Shown: positions 48,073 through 60,500, counted from the stretch's first letter. The stretch: DNA of 64,000 nt from Symsagittifera roscoffensis (GCF_963678635.1 NC_087068.1:37705436-37769435), one strand, 5' to 3'. Notes: generated from the sequence alone by a model not told the origin. A program made the numbers and translations.

Positions 48073-51000
48073 TCATTTTTTGAATGAAAGTACCGCACGC
48101 TTCAGAGCTTCTCTAATCGGTTTCATGAAGATCAGGACAGGACTGCGTAGAATTACACCGATGGTGCCAACAATTTGGGCCATTCCCATAAAAATCAGCA
48201 TTTGTCCGGGGTTGCTCAGGTCAATCCAGAAAAACACCAAAGCCAGAATTGTGTACTGGAGAGACCCAAAGAGTGCGTACACAATCGAGCTGCCAATCAA
48301 TGCAATCATGATCTATAAACAAAACTATCTACATAGAGAGACATGCAAAAATATGGAAGAAAAAAATAACACAAAAAAATTACGCAAATTCAGAGTAGAG
48401 TTCAGCAACGCACATTGATAACTGACAAAACGAACACCAAAATTGATAATTTGTTGAGCCAGTAGAAGTAGTTTTAATCGATTCAAATGCTGGAATATGT
48501 CTGCGTATGTAAGTCAACTTTCTTGAAAAATTCTAAGTTAAAAATATCTAAGATTGTGCGCAGTAAAATCGACAATCAGTTTTTTTCCGTTTTCATCGAC
48601 GATATTAATTGGTGAATGTTGGAGCGGTGATCATATTACATATTCGTTGAAGTAAGTGCTTGACTTAGAAAATTTTATCTTGAGACTTGCATGCAGTAAA
48701 GAAAGGCTAATGGTGGGCACGTACTATTAACATTGTTTAATCAATAAGATAACTCGAAAAGTAAACGAACGATCGAGTCCAAAATAGTTCAAAAATTTCA
48801 AGACTTACCCCTGACAACATATATATAAAAGGGGGCTAAATGGTCTACTCCCCCAAATGTGAACTAACGAGGGTATCTGAAACTCACAGAAGGTATACTA
48901 GAGATGATTTGACCCAGGCATGCAAGAACCCAGACCTCAAGGCCCAGGTGATAACAGTTCTCTTAAGTGCAAATCGCCTCGGTATAACCAAATAACTAGC
49001 TGTGGGAATAAGACAAAAGTTAGTATGCTGTAGACCTAGGTGAGGGGAGCTTAATTTTAGAATCCCAGACCCCTGGAACCCTCTTTCGGGTGATATGCCA
49101 TTAGTAAAAGATCTTCAACCTGATTTTTGGAAATAATTTTCTCAGGTAGCAATGAATGCAGGGAGCCGAAATTTAAAGATACGATAGGCAGTGACAAGAA
49201 ACATCAAGAATTAAACTTTGAGAAGTTATCCTTTTCACCAAAAACGGTAATTTACGCCCAATACTGAGCATTGGCATATTGGTATTATGACGGCAAATAG
49301 ACACCAGAGGCGAACCCCGCAAAAGAACTCAGGTGAATGAAACCCCTCCGGAGACTCCTCCCAGCGTTATTACCACTATTTTGGGAAAAGTGATAACCGA
49401 CCATTACAATGGGATAACATGAGAAGTACTGATGAGATGTGGACAGAACTAGGTAGATAAAATCTACATGAAACTTTTAATCTAAATTTAGACGATTGAC
49501 TTATGGTAACCTCGGGTAACCCTACAACAATTCTCCGGTGCTGAGGACCAAAATTGCGTAGAAAATCCTAAGATTAAAAGCTGAAAGTGGACTGTTTTCC
49601 AGCCCTAACCCTTGAAAATCAGAGTCAGTCACCTCATATATAATTAGGAAACATTTATCTACAGGGCAACAAAACAGAAGACAAAAAGATATAGCTTCTG
49701 AGTGGCAACGCCAAAGTACTGGAATGAATAAGACAGAGACTAGACACACATTGGATTGCACTTAGTTGAGACAGTCGGACCAATAATAGCACTTCAACTA
49801 GACCAAACAAAAGTTGAAAAGTGGCAGCAAAACTACTCCGGCACAAAAATAAGCCTCCTAACTAATATTTTAATACCGGATAAATACTTGGCTCCCCGGA
49901 GGAGGCTTTATGGCTCGGTTGGACCTCTAGTAGACGAAATGCGTTCCCCTGATAGCTAGAAGCTCGGGGTTGACATATATTTATATGGGATTCTTGAATA
50001 CTTGAAAATAAACAGGTACAAAAAATGACCTACCCCAAGAACCAGGAGACCGGAACGCTAGCAAGATTCTTAAATAAACCCCTTTCTAATATGCTCAAGT
50101 AAACATAATTTGGTTTTGAGGTGAAATTGGGTTTCATTTTTACGTACCCTTATACCCATAATGAACTTGGCGCTTAGAACTACTGTGGTCAGAAATATTG
50201 TATAGCTACTATGTGTGTCAGAGTTAGAAAAAAAGATGCCTAGACGCATAGATTTGATCATACTAAGACTATAAAAAAATCAAAAAAACATAATGAAGGA
50301 TAACAAACAGGCTACCCTTATGCTGAACAGCTACTCTAAGCGATTGAACAGTTGATTATCAAAGCTAGAGAAAACAATTATTACTAAACTAGAGTATAGT
50401 TGGTTGCCATCATTTAGAGAACAAAGAGAGAGGATCGACGAACGATGTTACCGTCGCAGCGATTGATCGGCACAAAACGTTGATTTTTTTTATAGAAGCA
50501 GTTAAGTAATTAGTTAGCTCATCACGTTCCTTTTAAACAACATTTGTCTATCTGTATTGAAACTAAATTTACAAGTTCCGCTCAAGCTTTGTTGGTTAGT
50601 TAGAGAGAGAGAGAGAAGCTGAAAAGAAAATCACGGGCGACGCTGCAAAACTCTTTAAACAGAGCCTTTTAAGTCCTACCATCAGCATAGCTCTTTTGGG
50701 ATTGTCGATAATACTGTACCTTAGTGTCCCCCGCTTGAATACGGTATATGAAGGGTAGAATACCTGCGATGATCGTGAGTTGTGATCAGCCTCTATAGTA
50801 GAAAACCCTGAAGGTCTACAGTCCAATTTTGTAGTGGCTTTGAATGATATTAGTTTGGACGATTTTAATCATAAGAAAATAGGAAAAACAAAGGAAAATC
50901 ACACAATAAACTTTTGATGTTTGATGTTGCTTTAAAAAAGCTGGAATTTTAAAACGAACAAGTTTACCCAATTAGTTTGAGGGTAAAAAAGAATTATCAA

Positions 51001-54000
51001 ATAAGTGTTAGAAAAAAGTGCGCCAAAAAGCATTTTTTCAAAAGCTTGAGACGTTGTCTTTTGCTTTTTTTTCTCGAAAAATCACGTAAGGCTAAGACAA
51101 TTTGCTCCTACTAGGACTTTAATAGTGCAACAGGAGAGCTTCAAATTTTTTACATAAAAAGAATCGAAAACAATTTTTAAAAATTTTTTCCCCAGAATAC
51201 GCCGCTCGCAAAAAAATCTTACAAATGCGCCTATAATGTAGCATTTAAAACTACTTTTTTGGAACATTAAGCCTCAGTTACTCTACTCTGAGGGTAGATC
51301 AGAGTTATCAATTACAGTCTCAGCAAAAAAATACTGTTAAGATTTTTTTCTATAATTAGTTTCGACGTAATTTGTTTAAATACTTTTGTGGTCGGTTTGT
51401 GCGTTGAGAACTCGGCATGTGCTGTAAGCTTCAGGTAACAAGTGCCCTATTCTTGTATTTTTGGACAGCCATTTCCGTATAGAATATGTATTTCAAAAGG
51501 TCACCATTTAATTCGGCTTTCATTTTCGCGTGTTAGAAGTTTTAATTAAATATACTATCTGAAAATTGTTTTAAAGTGTTAAAACTATGTCAGCCAAAGT
51601 TGAATTTATGAAAAATGAAATAGGGAGTGATAGTTAACAAGATCCCAAACTTTTTCTCGTCAGAGTTGTCTGCAATCATGATCAGAAGCAAAACATTCCT
51701 TTTCAAAACGCTGCTTTAACCTCATTGATTAAAATAAAATGTTTTTTTTTTGTTGCAGATGCGAAACAATCCTCAAATAAGGAGGCTTTGGCAGGATGGA
51801 AAACTGTTAATTAATCAGAATCATTGACGCTCTGATTGGCTAATCAAGTTTTGCACACAACCAAAATCTTTATTAACAGCGAACAGGGGCGGATCTAGGA
51901 TTTTCTCGAGGGGGGCGGATTTTCAAAAAAAATTCGAAAACTTTGACGACCTTTTTTTTAGGTCGACCAAATTGATTTTTCGAGCTCTCCCAGAGCACTG
52001 TTTTGCCCCTATTTTGGCATTTTGGCAAAATTTTCTGCGCCGCAGGCAAGTTTTTGAAAAAACAGTCAAAAAAGCCGTTTTTGGGCACTTTTTGAAAAAT
52101 GTTGACAAAAAAATCGCGTTTTTTTGGCGCGCGCTCCCCCTCAAAGTTAGTATATATTGGCGCCAAAGGCGCCTTTAGAAAAATTTTAGGGTCGGTCGGC
52201 CAAAAATGGATTTCTGAAAAAGTATCAAAGGGGGACCCTTTGGGTCGGCAGGGGGTCGAATCCCTGAGGGGGGGGGGGGGGAGAGGAGCGTCCCCCCCCT
52301 AAATCCGCCCCTGACAGCGAATTAATTGCAGTGTCACAGGAAAGTTTCGCTGTACAATGTGTGCGGATGAGCAATAAATCTTTTGTTTTATTTTTCAGTT
52401 TTTAAAATACACTATATTTTCTAATACCCGGCTTAGATTTCGCAATATTTCAAAATTCATATATCTGTTTATTTAATTATAGGTCAAAAATAATTTTATG
52501 GCCTGGATTTATTATTCGAGATTTTCGCGATTTATTTCTTTGAGATTTTGCACAGTAGATACAAATATTTCAATCTTGAAATTATATCTTATAACTACCG
52601 GTTTCTGATCATCTGTTGACAGCTTTTTCGATCGCAGCAGAAACAGCAGCAAGAGTGTGGTCGCACCTATGACTACAATTGCAGGAATGCCCAACAGCAT
52701 AAAAACATGGTCGAATTGCGGGTATCTGCTCAAGCACATGCGCGGATCACTTGTCGTTATCTCAGACAGCGCCGCTCCCGAGGTGGCAAGGCAGCATCCA
52801 GCGACCAAAACGGGAATAATTGCAAACCACGCGCTGTTTTTGGTACATTTCTGGGAGTACCAGACTGAGGTGGAGGTGATAGAATTACAAGTACCAGAGA
52901 TAATCAAGAACATAAAGGGGAGCTAACCCCTTTGCCACTCTTAATACTAACTTTTTTCTTTCTTTTATTTTTAGTCGAACTTTTGTTTGAGTAGAGAATT
53001 GCCTGTTTTATTAAAACGTGACAAACGAGTTTTGAGGCTGATAAAAAGTTCAACTTTTTTATAGGTTCAATCTATAGCTAAAAAAGTGACTATATCTTTT
53101 TTCGTGAATACAAGCAAGTTATTCCAAATATTTGCGCATACAGAGGGGCGAATCTAGCATCCCCCCCCCTAAATCGGCGATTGAGCCCATACATTATTTA
53201 GTTTCAGCAACTCTGAAAAAAAAACAAATAAGTCCCCCATTTGAGCTGCAATTTCAAATCGATCTCACTTTGCCATAATAACATGCAACAGCATTATGAA
53301 TATGGAAAAACTACGTTGTGTGTGTGTGTGTGTGCGTGCGTGCGTGCATGCGTGCGTGCGTGCGTGCGTGCAGCTGTGTCCGTGTGGAGGGGGGAGGCTG
53401 CTTGCGGAAAAGAGCCCATCTTCTTTTTCTTTTTCATTTTCCCCTTTTATCAACAGATAATTGACCATGTTTAACAAAATTAACGGCCGGTAGACAACTA
53501 AAAATTATTATCAACGCACGAAAAATCTGACCTGTTGATTCAGCCATGTATGAAATAAGTAAAAAGTACTTATATTAGGCTTACATTTTGTGCATACTAT
53601 AGAAACATATTTCATTGGTTGGCTTTTTTAAGTAAAGCAAGATTTTGCAAGATCTTCCAAACTAAAAACATTTGCCAAGATCATTAACAAGATAACTATC
53701 CTTCTTTGACAAGAGAATGTACACGAGCCGAAAAACATCCCGTTTGTTGTCGAGAAGAATCAAATGTTGGATCCGTCCATGATTACCGGAGTCGAAGTCC
53801 GCCTTTTCGGCATCATCGGTCGCGCCGATGTTGGCTCCGCGACAGAAAATCCATAGTGTGGAAAAAGCGTATCTAGGTCGCGTTGGGCGAAAAATCAGTC
53901 GCAATTTAGCGGCGTTAGGGTTTTGGTGGAGTCAATCCCGCATCTACCACGCCAGCATATCAAGAAACCATAAGAAACCACATCAAGCCTGGGTTGAGAC

Positions 54001-54793
54001 GGTCCAAATATACTAACTTTTGGTCAAAACATAAATAGCAAACTCTGGTCGCGGTTAACTTCGCTTCCGTCGATCGTGCCAGCGGCGGCCAACTGTCCTT
54101 AGGTCGCGCCGGTCGCAATTAGCTTAGTTTTTTTGGTTGCGCCAGTCGTGATTAATTTTTCTTCTGTCGCGTCAGTCACTGATAAATTTCCTTCGGTCGC
54201 GCCGGTCGCGGTTATCTTTTCTTCTAACGCACCGCTCGCGGTTAATTGTCCTTCGAACGCGCCGGTCGCGGTCAGCTTGCATTTGAACGTGCCAGTCTCT
54301 GTTATATTTTCGGCCGCGCCAGTTCCTGTTTACTTTTTTTTCGGTCGTGACAGTCCGGAAAATCAAAAATCGGTCGCCCGGACAGTAAGAAAACCTTCAA
54401 TTTAAACCTTCAAAATCTTCAAATTAAGGTGACCTACACGAACTTCAAACAAACATTGTATTACGAAAAAAATATGCGAGCCCAAGAACGCTAGTGTCTA
54501 GACTTTGGAGCAAACCAACGCTCGTTAGCTCTTAACTTTCGCTATCTCAATTATCAGGTACTGGATTCTATGAAGGTGTATTAGACCACCAGGCCGAATT
54601 CGTATGAGTGGGATAAAAAACTTGATTTGCCTGATTATGTAATTTCTATCACCGGGAAACAAAACAGCGTTGAGTCGATCCAGGGCAACAAGAACCCCTA
54701 GCCAGTCAGGCAGAAGGATAAGTAGATAAGTCACAAAATTGGACACCTTACAGGTTATATTACTCGTCAAGTCAATTGCACAGAAAACTCCTC
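48073..54793 (-). CDS. Divergent class A (rhodopsin-like) G-protein-coupled receptor, partial: three exons, TM3 to TM7
   Basis: Such receptors sit in the plasma membrane and signal through G proteins; the ligand cannot be told. Minus-strand exons are 54793-54653, 52864-52599 and 48312-48073 (stop TGA). Phases 1 and 0 join cleanly at GT-AG borders. Exon A has the conserved Cys before TM3 (NITCKV), TM3, and a DRL variant of the DRY motif followed by NAVLFP. Exon B continues with the second intracellular loop (WYSQKCTKN), TM4 starting at SAW, a second extracellular loop with Cys (DPRMCLSRY), and TM5. Exon C holds TM6, TM7 with SPVLI in place of NPxxY, and a basic helix 8 (MKPIREALKR). Exon A begins with two bases of a split codon, so TM1-TM2 lie further upstream. 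I found no such exon before the retrotransposon at 55.5 kb, so they may lie beyond the window or be lost. The intron between exons B and C holds a hAT MITE. Confidence 0.72.
48780..50300. other. Less AT-rich non-coding segment in the GPCR intron
   Basis: Composition is more balanced and no longer T-biased, with no long open frame on either strand. It begins near a tgacaacatatatataaaag phrase and ends near gttgacatatatttatatggg, which could be ends of an old solo LTR, but no target duplication is visible. No family recognised. Confidence 0.35.
50301..51875. other. GPCR intron, nothing recognised
   Basis: AT-rich, with a short (ga)n run at about 50603-50616. No coding-like stretch on either strand. 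Confidence 0.5.
51884..52313 (+). mobile_element. hAT-type MITE, copy 3, with perfect 8-bp target duplication
   Basis: A 430-bp element bounded by identical acagcgaa copies at 51876-51883 and 52314-52321. The termini CAGGGGCGGAT.../...ATCCGCCCCTG are inverted. The exact duplication makes this the youngest-looking of the three. It lies in the GPCR intron between exons B and C. A G-run of about 14 sits near the 3' end, facing a C-run. Confidence 0.92.
53143..53185 (+). mobile_element. Relic of the hAT-type MITE termini
   Basis: A short stretch (agaggggcgaatctagcatccccccccctaa... in outline) looks like both ends of the MITE brought together, with the interior lost and the ends mutated. No target duplication is recognisable. 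Confidence 0.4.
53316..53373 (+). repeat. Compound microsatellite (TG)n(CGTG)n
   Basis: gtgtgtgtgtgtgtg followed by about ten cgtg/catg tetramers. It lies in the GPCR intron between exons A and B. Confidence 0.95.
54050..54340 (+). repeat. GC-richer minisatellite, about 39-bp units
   Basis: Seven or so units of roughly ttcttcggtcgcgccggtcgcggttaa-tt, with clear ones near 54175, 54214, 54250 and 54290. On + it reads as repeats of VAPVAVIFSS for about 60 codons. It lies in the GPCR intron between exons A and B. Outlying related phrases (cgcgccgatg, ggtcgcgttgg) occur from 53820. Confidence 0.75.
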
Positions 54794-55143
54794 CTGAAAA
54801 CAAAACTGATCTTTATCCAAAGAAGTAACAGAACAATTTTTTAAATTCCCGTAGCAAAATATAATTTTTGTGCTTTTTTCATGTGTTTATGAAGTTTTCA
54901 AGAATAATTGTTGTTATTGAAGTACATGATTCTTATGAAAAATTCAGTTGCGCGACCTTCGCATTATCAACGATAATCGGAAATAATGGGAAATCCGTTG
55001 AGACAAAGAACTTGAATATCCGCTTCATTTTTTTGCAAGTGAAGATTCCTCAATTGACTATCCACCCCTAAAAACTTTGACTCTCTGTATATTGCTGAAG
55101 ATGAAATTTGTAGCCAAAGTTGTTGTTAAAAAGATCTTTCTGT

Positions 55144-55245
55144 ACACTGTGTTTTACAGTGCTATGCCTCTAAAGCACTGTAAAAAAAAACAGTACCAAA
55201 AAGCAAAAAAGTCTGAAGCACTGTTTTTACAGTGCTAAGGCTCCA
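55144..55245. other. Cluster of palindromes around acagtgct / agcactgt
   Basis: ttttacagtgct...agcactgtaaaa (about 55152-55184) and agcactgt-tttt-acagtgct (55219-55238) are two hairpins sharing arms. They resemble the ends of a small foldback transposon, partly collapsed. Confidence 0.65.
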
Positions 55246-55507
55246 AACATGGAGCGAAAAATAATATAGCGTGCTTGAAAATCTTTTAAAAGTCATTTAG
55301 AAACCTAAAAGTTTTGACAATTTTTGGGGAAAGCAATTGCTAAAAAATTAATTAAAAATTCCATGACCTAAAGAAAATAGTGAACAATTCTTACCATTGG
55401 AACCTGATCTAAACTATATTTTATGATTGGATAAATTAAATGTTTTACCAATGTAAAGTATTTAATATTAACCAATCATGATCCATCTAACTAACAACCC
55501 ACTTATT

Positions 55508-55807
55508 TGTAAGTGCTGAAGTTACTTGTAATTTCAGCACCAGAGAGATTTGAATTTAACTTAGAAATTAGTTGGACTCTCCCGAGCACTTCAGCAGCCG
55601 CAATAAACCAGTATACCCTAGATCTATTGAGCCTAGCAGAGACTAGTTAAACAACCTGAGACTAGATAGTATAAGAGTAAGATTAGGATCGGTATTAGAC
55701 TAAGAAGTTGCACGAATCTATCCGGCCGAAAATAAGATAGCGTGACGAGCAGACGGTGTACCCTATCCGAAATTACTCTATGAGTTATACACCCCAGTCC
55801 TAACTCA
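55508..55807 (+). repeat. Candidate 5' LTR of the retrotransposon
   Basis: This 300-bp stretch starts TG (tgtaagtgctgaag) and ends CA (cctaactca) two bases before a possible primer site. It holds an aataaa at about 55602 and has composition unlike its flanks. Without the 3' LTR in the window the borders cannot be proven, and an alternative end anywhere up to about 56.5 kb is possible. Confidence 0.35.
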
Positions 55808-55809
55808 TC

Positions 55810-55830
55810 TGGTGCGACCATAAGTCTCGA
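55810..55830 (+). promoter_or_regulatory. Candidate tRNA primer binding site
   Basis: The sequence tggtgcgacc followed by ataagtctcgaac reads, in complement, like a tRNA 3' end: a GTTCGAGAC T-loop region, an acceptor strand and terminal CCA. The spacing from T-loop to CCA is one base short of a normal tRNA, so the match is imperfect. It sits two bases after the proposed LTR end, where a primer site belongs. Confidence 0.3.
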
Positions 55831-57057
55831 ACAAGACCTTACTAGATTAGAATTAACCAAAATTAGATTAGAAATTAGACAAAAACATTTACAAAATGTT
55901 ATACGACAATAATTTAATTGAAATGTCTCTCCGACTCAATAGATCAGAGCCAATATTCCGAACCATAATAGAACTACCCGGAATTGGAAGAAGACATCGA
56001 ACCAAAGACGACATACGACAAAGTAGAAACTTGCCGTATAGTTATATGATAGTTCGGCAAAAGCCAGAACAAACTTTTATATTTCGAATACTACTTGCAA
56101 TGAATTTAGATTTCCATTTGCAAACATAAAACCTTGAAGTAAATCTTCAAAATCATTTCAGGCGCTAAACAAATTAATATTATACAATAACGATTGATAA
56201 AAAGATCTAAGATCGTTTTCCTAAAATTCTGCAGTATTATACAAAACATGTTTGAAGAATATTTATTGGAAAATAAAAATAAAAATTAGTAGCATGACAA
56301 TAAATGGTTAGTAATCATAAATCATCCTGTTGTTCCAGCTTCATCACCTAAAACATAACAGCAATCATAAACCCACTAATATCATCAAAACACTAAATCT
56401 TTCCTTTACACAAATTTAAAACGTTATTAAAATTTAAAGTCACTTAATTTAAAATCAGATCATCAAGGCTTATCCTTGGATCTTAAATCATTTTCTACTT
56501 AATTAAATTTTAAATTTGATCATCAAGGCTTATCCTTGGATCAAACAGAACAACTTTGTTCTCCCCCACCCACTTAATTAGTGTCTAACGACCTCAAACG
56601 TCGATTCACTACCCAACCCTTTCTAAAAACCCAAGACTAATAGAAATTTTTAAACAAAACTAATCATTCAAATTAGGATAAACAGTGAAGAACTTCGGTT
56701 ATTCATCCTTCACTTGACCCCTCCTCTTACCAGACCCAGGATAAATCTTAGACTTAGTAAGTTTAAAATAGTATCTAACGAACTACTCGCGTTCTAATTA
56801 TACCTGAACCTTGTGGATCGATTTACTATTCTCCAACCCTTGAACACAATCACTACCCCTAAGTAAGATTAAGTAAGTTAACACCTTAGCTTATACTAGT
56901 CACGAGAAAGTAAAAATCATTCTTCGGAATCGATATACTTTTCTCTCCAACCCTGAAAAATAGACCCAGGTTAAGCTAACCAAAAAATCGTAAGAACTAA
57001 CAGTTTAAGTCAATAGAAATCATTTAACAACCTTTTGCATCCGTCATTCTAAACCTT
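55831..57057 (+). repeat. Retrotransposon leader with internal repeats
   Basis: Long untranslated leader before the first element ORF. It contains the phrase tcatcaaggcttatccttgg twice (about 56462 and 56522). It also has diverged copies of a second module in which a cgat-t-actattctccaacccttg motif follows an agacccaggataa motif (about 56590-57000). A 77-codon ORF at 55896-56129 lies here but shows nothing I can support as a gene. Such repeats could carry packaging or translation signals; that is inference. Confidence 0.5.
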
Positions 57058-57525
57058 ATGTCATTTAAAAACCTAGGAAATAAACAAACAATCATTTTAC
57101 ACAATTGTGAAATAGATAACAAAAAATACGACCTTGTAATCACACCTCATACACAAACAATTGGATACATTCGAACAAAACGACAAACACTAAAGAGAAA
57201 AATAATAACTAAACAAAGACAAATAACACGAAAAAGATTTTCAAAAAATCGAAACGCATTTTCAGAATCAGAAACCAACAGTTTAGACGAACTTTACAAA
57301 CTAAAAGAATCAATAGATAAAAATTACCCACAACACGATCAATTATATTTTTCTGACTCAGAAACAACTTCAAATTCATCACAAAGAGGAAAAAGAAGAA
57401 TAAAAAAGCAGTATAAACACAAACCAGTACATCTATACAATTGGAATCAACCAATTCGACACATTAATAATTACATATTAACAGTCATCGAACGAAAAAA
57501 TGAGTTCAACGCACACCCCAGGTGA
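57058..57525 (+). CDS. Small basic ORF upstream of gag (155 aa)
   Basis: This ORF begins with ATG after the leader, encodes 155 residues and overlaps the first 26 nt of gag in another frame. It is rich in Lys and Arg (TLKRKIITKQRQITRKRF near residues 42-60; RGKRRIKKQYKHK near 110-122), with a Ser/Glu/Asp stretch between (FSDSETTSNSS). No zinc knuckle, membrane segment or known domain is visible. It could be an accessory RNA-binding protein, an upstream ORF that controls gag translation, or a chance ORF in A-rich DNA. Ty3/gypsy elements do not normally have an ORF here, and its length with no stop argues mildly for a real gene. Confidence 0.5.
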   Translation: MSFKNLGNKQTIILHNCEIDNKKYDLVITPHTQTIGYIRTKRQTLKRKIITKQRQITRKRFSKNRNAFSESETNSLDELYKLKESIDKNYPQHDQLYFSDSETTSNSSQRGKRRIKKQYKHKPVHLYNWNQPIRHINNYILTVIERKNEFNAHPR

Positions 57526-60500
57526 CGAAACTCCAGATGATGATGAAATCTTTCCTTTTATAGTAGATGCAGATACTGATAGAGGACAACACATATTTTG
57601 TCAAAATTTACTCGTAAATTTATTTGAACCCGGAATCAGTCCATGTAAAACAGAGTTCCCCGATGTAAAAATCAAAAGACAAATCATAGATCACTATCTA
57701 AAAGATATATGCAACATAACACAACAGTATGGAATCTACTCTATAGAATTCACTTCCCCAAACCATAATAATAGAACATATACTATTCAAACAGACGACC
57801 TTGATTTAGAATTTTCAAAAGTTTTTTCAGAATATATAAAAAGCATCCAATACCATAACTCACAAAGAGCAAACTCCATTTTCACCAATGAAGTTTTCGC
57901 ACTAATATATAGTTATATTTCGATATTAGAAAATGAACTCCCATTAACAAATGTCTCACCGACAGAAACATCTAAACATTTAAGAGTACGACATGAAATC
58001 ACACTACTCTCTAGTTATTTAAACATCATTAAAGAAAATTTCACGAAAGACGACGTTTCACAACATACCAAACACGATTTACAAAAAATTTTAGCATGGT
58101 TCATAATAGATTATTTTACACACAATATTGATTTAATTGCACAAGCAAGAAAAAATTTTAGACCCCAAAATTCGAACGATGATACCGCTATCACAGAACA
58201 ATCAGATTATGTTTGGGACCCCGAATGGTCTCATTCCGCATTTATAAACTTTCCACAATCAATCTCAAGTCAAGCAATAGGTACAATATCTTACATAAGA
58301 GATTATGTAAGAGTAATACCATTAACAATTGATGCGACACCATTAAACTATAATACATTTTTACCCGATACACAAAATAATAGTTTAAACTCTACAGTTA
58401 TACACAATGAAAACCTCAATGGAACTAGGAATCTTACTCAACAAGATATCCAGACACCATCACACTTCATAAATGAAGAAATTGTACACACAACAACTAC
58501 ACAACAAAGTATTTCACCAATACGCCCAAATTTAACAACACCAAGAAATACAAATCCTTCACAAACGCAGGTAACCTTACAATCAACCGTTAAACCTTCG
58601 GTTGCTCCAAAATATTCCCATATGGATTACCAAACATACAAACCCATGACAATACCATCAAAAACACGCAAAACATTCACTAGAAACAACTTTGCAGACC
58701 ATAATTATAATTATACACATCCATCAAAAACAAATTATCAACCACAAAGGAATTTTAATCAATATACAAAACCTCGAAACTGGGATAACCCAACGGCCCA
58801 ATATAATTCCACAAATTTTCAACCAAATCCTCCACAGGATCGCAGTGGAAATTACCCATTTTTTCAACAAAATAAAAATAAAAAACAAACATCTTATCAA
58901 ATGGATTATTTATCCTCAGATGAAGATTTCTTACAACCAGATATATTTGCACCAAATACTCAAGAATATCGTAGACAAGGAATACAGAAAACACGTACAA
59001 ATCATAGAAATTTTTCTCCACAATCAATAGATGCACAATATCAACAACCAATTCAACAACAAAATCCAATTAATACACAATCTTTTCAACCAATTCAACA
59101 ACAAAATCCAATGACTACACACTCGTATCAACCATCACAAATGCAAAATGAAATACCACTCCCGTATTATCTTCAACAACATGAAATAACAAGAAACCAA
59201 CTTTCAAATTTTTCTCAAATGCCAAATGCAGCTGAATCATTACAAATGACAATGAATCCATACCTTATGGGTGGATCATCAATAACATCAAATAAACCTT
59301 TAATGGTTTTCACAGGAACAGACCCTGAATACTCTGTAGAAGATTATTTAAACGCAGTAACAGCAAATTTAATTTTAAATATAGGACCTGAACCAATTAA
59401 TACGCCACTACATCAAAACTGGATACATCGACGCACAGCGTTGATACAAACAACCTTAGATGGCGCAGCCCAAAAATGGTTTTCAGTACTACCTCTAGAA
59501 ATAAAATCAAACTGGAAAAGATTTACACAAGAATTTTCAAAAATGTTTGACTCCGAAAGAAACAAACAACAACAAAGAGTTTTATGTAATGAAATTCGCA
59601 GATTACCAAACGAAACCATCAAGCAAATAGCAGTAAGAATCGAAACACTAGTTCGAAAAGCATATTCACTAAATACACACGACTATAAAAACACTAAGAT
59701 GACAGAAATCTTAATGATGACCTTAACACCACAATTAAGGAAAATAGCAATAAAAAAGAGAGCATCCCATCCTTCTTCAATTCGAGAACCCGATTTAGAT
59801 TTTAGAAAACTAGTAGACAAACTAGAACAAGCAGAAATCACGATGAAACTAGAAGAAACGGAGAATTTGAAATTACAATACGTTAACAAAATTGAAACGA
59901 CTCCCACTAATATTAATAATATACAAGAATCAGAAACAGATCTCGTTGAAAAAATCACTGAAATACTCAATATTTACGAAAAGAACCCGAACTTTAAAGG
60001 CAAACCATCTTTCAAGAAATGGTGTAATTATTGCCGACGATACGGACATAGTATTTCCGAATGTAGACAAAAACAGCAAGATAGTCAAAATAAACCTCAA
60101 AAATACAAAGAACCAAATAAATCATTTTATCAATACATGAAAAAAGATCAAAATCTACCAAACAAAAATGTATACAGCAACAACAGTTCAGGAAAACCAC
60201 TCCCGAACAATACAAGCTATACAAGAAATCAATCTCCATATAACTCAAGTTATAGAGGAAGATCACCAGAACGAAGAAACACGTATAATTCATCACAAAA
60301 TCACTACAATAGACCGAATAGTCAAAATAACTACTCCAGATCAAATTCAAATACACAACGATTTGTTTCTAGATCTAATTCCCAATCAAGAAATAACTAC
60401 TATCCAAACAACCAATCACGAAATTCATCATACAATAGGAATAGAAACTACTCCTATAATCGAAATAGAAGTTATTCAAACAACCGAAACCAGAATTACC

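Noticed and set aside
52657-52926. 89-codon plus-strand ORF
   Set aside because: Shadow of GPCR exon B on the minus strand.
55633-55860. 75-codon minus-strand ORF as missing GPCR exon
   Set aside because: No TM1/TM2 pattern or matching splice phase, and it overlaps the candidate LTR.
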